The notes under the pieces are model-generated. The model was not told the origin of the DNA. It did not search any database and worked only from the letters and a program-made list of their open reading frames with translations. From an uncultured Prevotellaceae bacterium (GTDB taxonomy: Bacteria; Bacteroidota; Bacteroidia; Bacteroidales; Bacteroidaceae), in NCBI GenBank assembly GCA_902774815.1, contig CACYJV010000010.1, positions 44,511 to 108,510 of the forward strand: DNA of 64,000 nt, in the 5' to 3' direction. The position numbers were made by a program, and so were the translations under genes. How positions within the stretch are numbered: the stretch's first letter is position 1; each line of letters begins with the position of its first letter. Of the stretch, positions 63,692 to 64,000 are shown piece after piece.

Positions 63692-64000
63692 ATGAATACT
63701 ATCGATTGCATCAAGACGCGCCGCAGTGTGCGCAAGTTCAGGAATGAGCAGATCAAGGATGACGAACTCATCCAGATACTGGAAGCCGGAACATGGTCAC
63801 CTACCAGCATGGGTGCCCAACATCCCCATATCATAGCTGTGCAGAATCCGGCATTCATCGAACGGCTGAGGAAGATGAACGCCGAGGTGATGGGCACCAC
63901 GGGCGATCCCTATTACGGTGCGCCTACCATCATCCTCGTCCTTACCGACAGGGGCTACGGCAATGAAGTCTATGACGGCAGCATCGTCCTTCAGACCATG
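63692..64000 (+). CDS. Nitroreductase-family protein, cut by the window edge
   Basis: First 103 residues of an FMN-binding nitroreductase: CIKTRRSVRKFRNEQIKDDEL (FMN contact), EAGTWSPTSMGAQHPHIIAV, and a segment APTIILVLTDRG. No signal peptide. Base composition is back to that of the chromosome backbone, so it may mark the end of the acquired region, or be cargo. Different from the exported nitroreductase at 35269. Confidence 0.88.
   Translation, partial: MNTIDCIKTRRSVRKFRNEQIKDDELIQILEAGTWSPTSMGAQHPHIIAVQNPAFIERLRKMNAEVMGTTGDPYYGAPTIILVLTDRGYGNEVYDGSIVLQTM

Noticed and set aside
60240-64000. Complete integrative conjugative element
   Set aside because: Only a recombinase and a toxin-antitoxin pair are visible; no relaxase, coupling protein or tra genes, and the right end is outside the window.

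Overview
The window looks like a chromosome segment of a Bacteroidales bacterium, most likely a Prevotella relative. Several independent signs agree. Many genes are preceded by the Bacteroidetes promoter form (TTG, about 20 bases, TAnnTTTG). Large secreted proteins end in type IX secretion sorting tails of the YDLQGR...KGIxIVxGKK type. There is an rseC-rnfBCDGEA operon, plus BspA-type leucine-rich-repeat surface proteins and a C10 (streptopain-like) protease. No rRNA, tRNA or CRISPR array was found. GC content was not measured, but it looks close to half over most of the window and clearly lower between about 60.2 and 62.9 kb.

Layout: 1-3.8 kb is an RND efflux pump and its adaptor (minus strand, pump cut by the window edge). 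4.5-15.3 kb is a long minus-strand run: L-asparaginase, RseC, the six-subunit Rnf complex, an MFS transporter, and a sialic-acid-mutarotase-like propeller fused to a sodium/solute symporter. 15.4-22.8 kb holds plus-strand housekeeping genes (uronate isomerase, polysaccharide export lipoprotein, PurF-type amidotransferase, MtaB tRNA modification enzyme, glycosyltransferase). 23.2-28.1 kb has a GH51 arabinofuranosidase and a secreted protein with two thioredoxin-like/Omp28 units. 28.2-32.2 kb has RNase G, a 29-residue basic ribosomal-type protein, an HU protein, a helix-hairpin-helix protein and DNA polymerase IV. 32.4-41.1 kb has a secreted propeller/lectin protein, a periplasmic nitroreductase, pyruvate kinase, QueC, transketolase and RpiB. 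41.2-58.6 kb is dominated by large surface proteins (cohesin-like/dockerin, BspA repeats, C10 protease), with an AlaX-type editing protein, DHFR, an Lrp regulator and an ExbB-ExbD-ExbD cluster between them. 58.8-60.0 kb is a fosmidomycin-resistance-like MFS protein. 60.2-63.5 kb looks acquired: a repeat-rich AT-rich stretch, a large tyrosine recombinase and a HigBA-type toxin-antitoxin pair. The window ends inside a nitroreductase gene.

The signal I find least explained by genes is a family of 22-base-period repeat arrays at three distant intergenic sites (4.2, 23.0 and 54.8 kb). They share short cores such as AAAGCATTG and GCATAGCTCTAT, keep a strict 22-23 base spacing, and each lies in the 3' flank of one or two genes. 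Other notable points are an EF-hand-like cap module used four times in front of BspA repeats in two proteins, a duplicated cohesin-like/dockerin cassette in two translationally coupled genes, near-leaderless promoters for dinB and folA, and a cluster of GCGAAC motifs in front of the recombinase gene.
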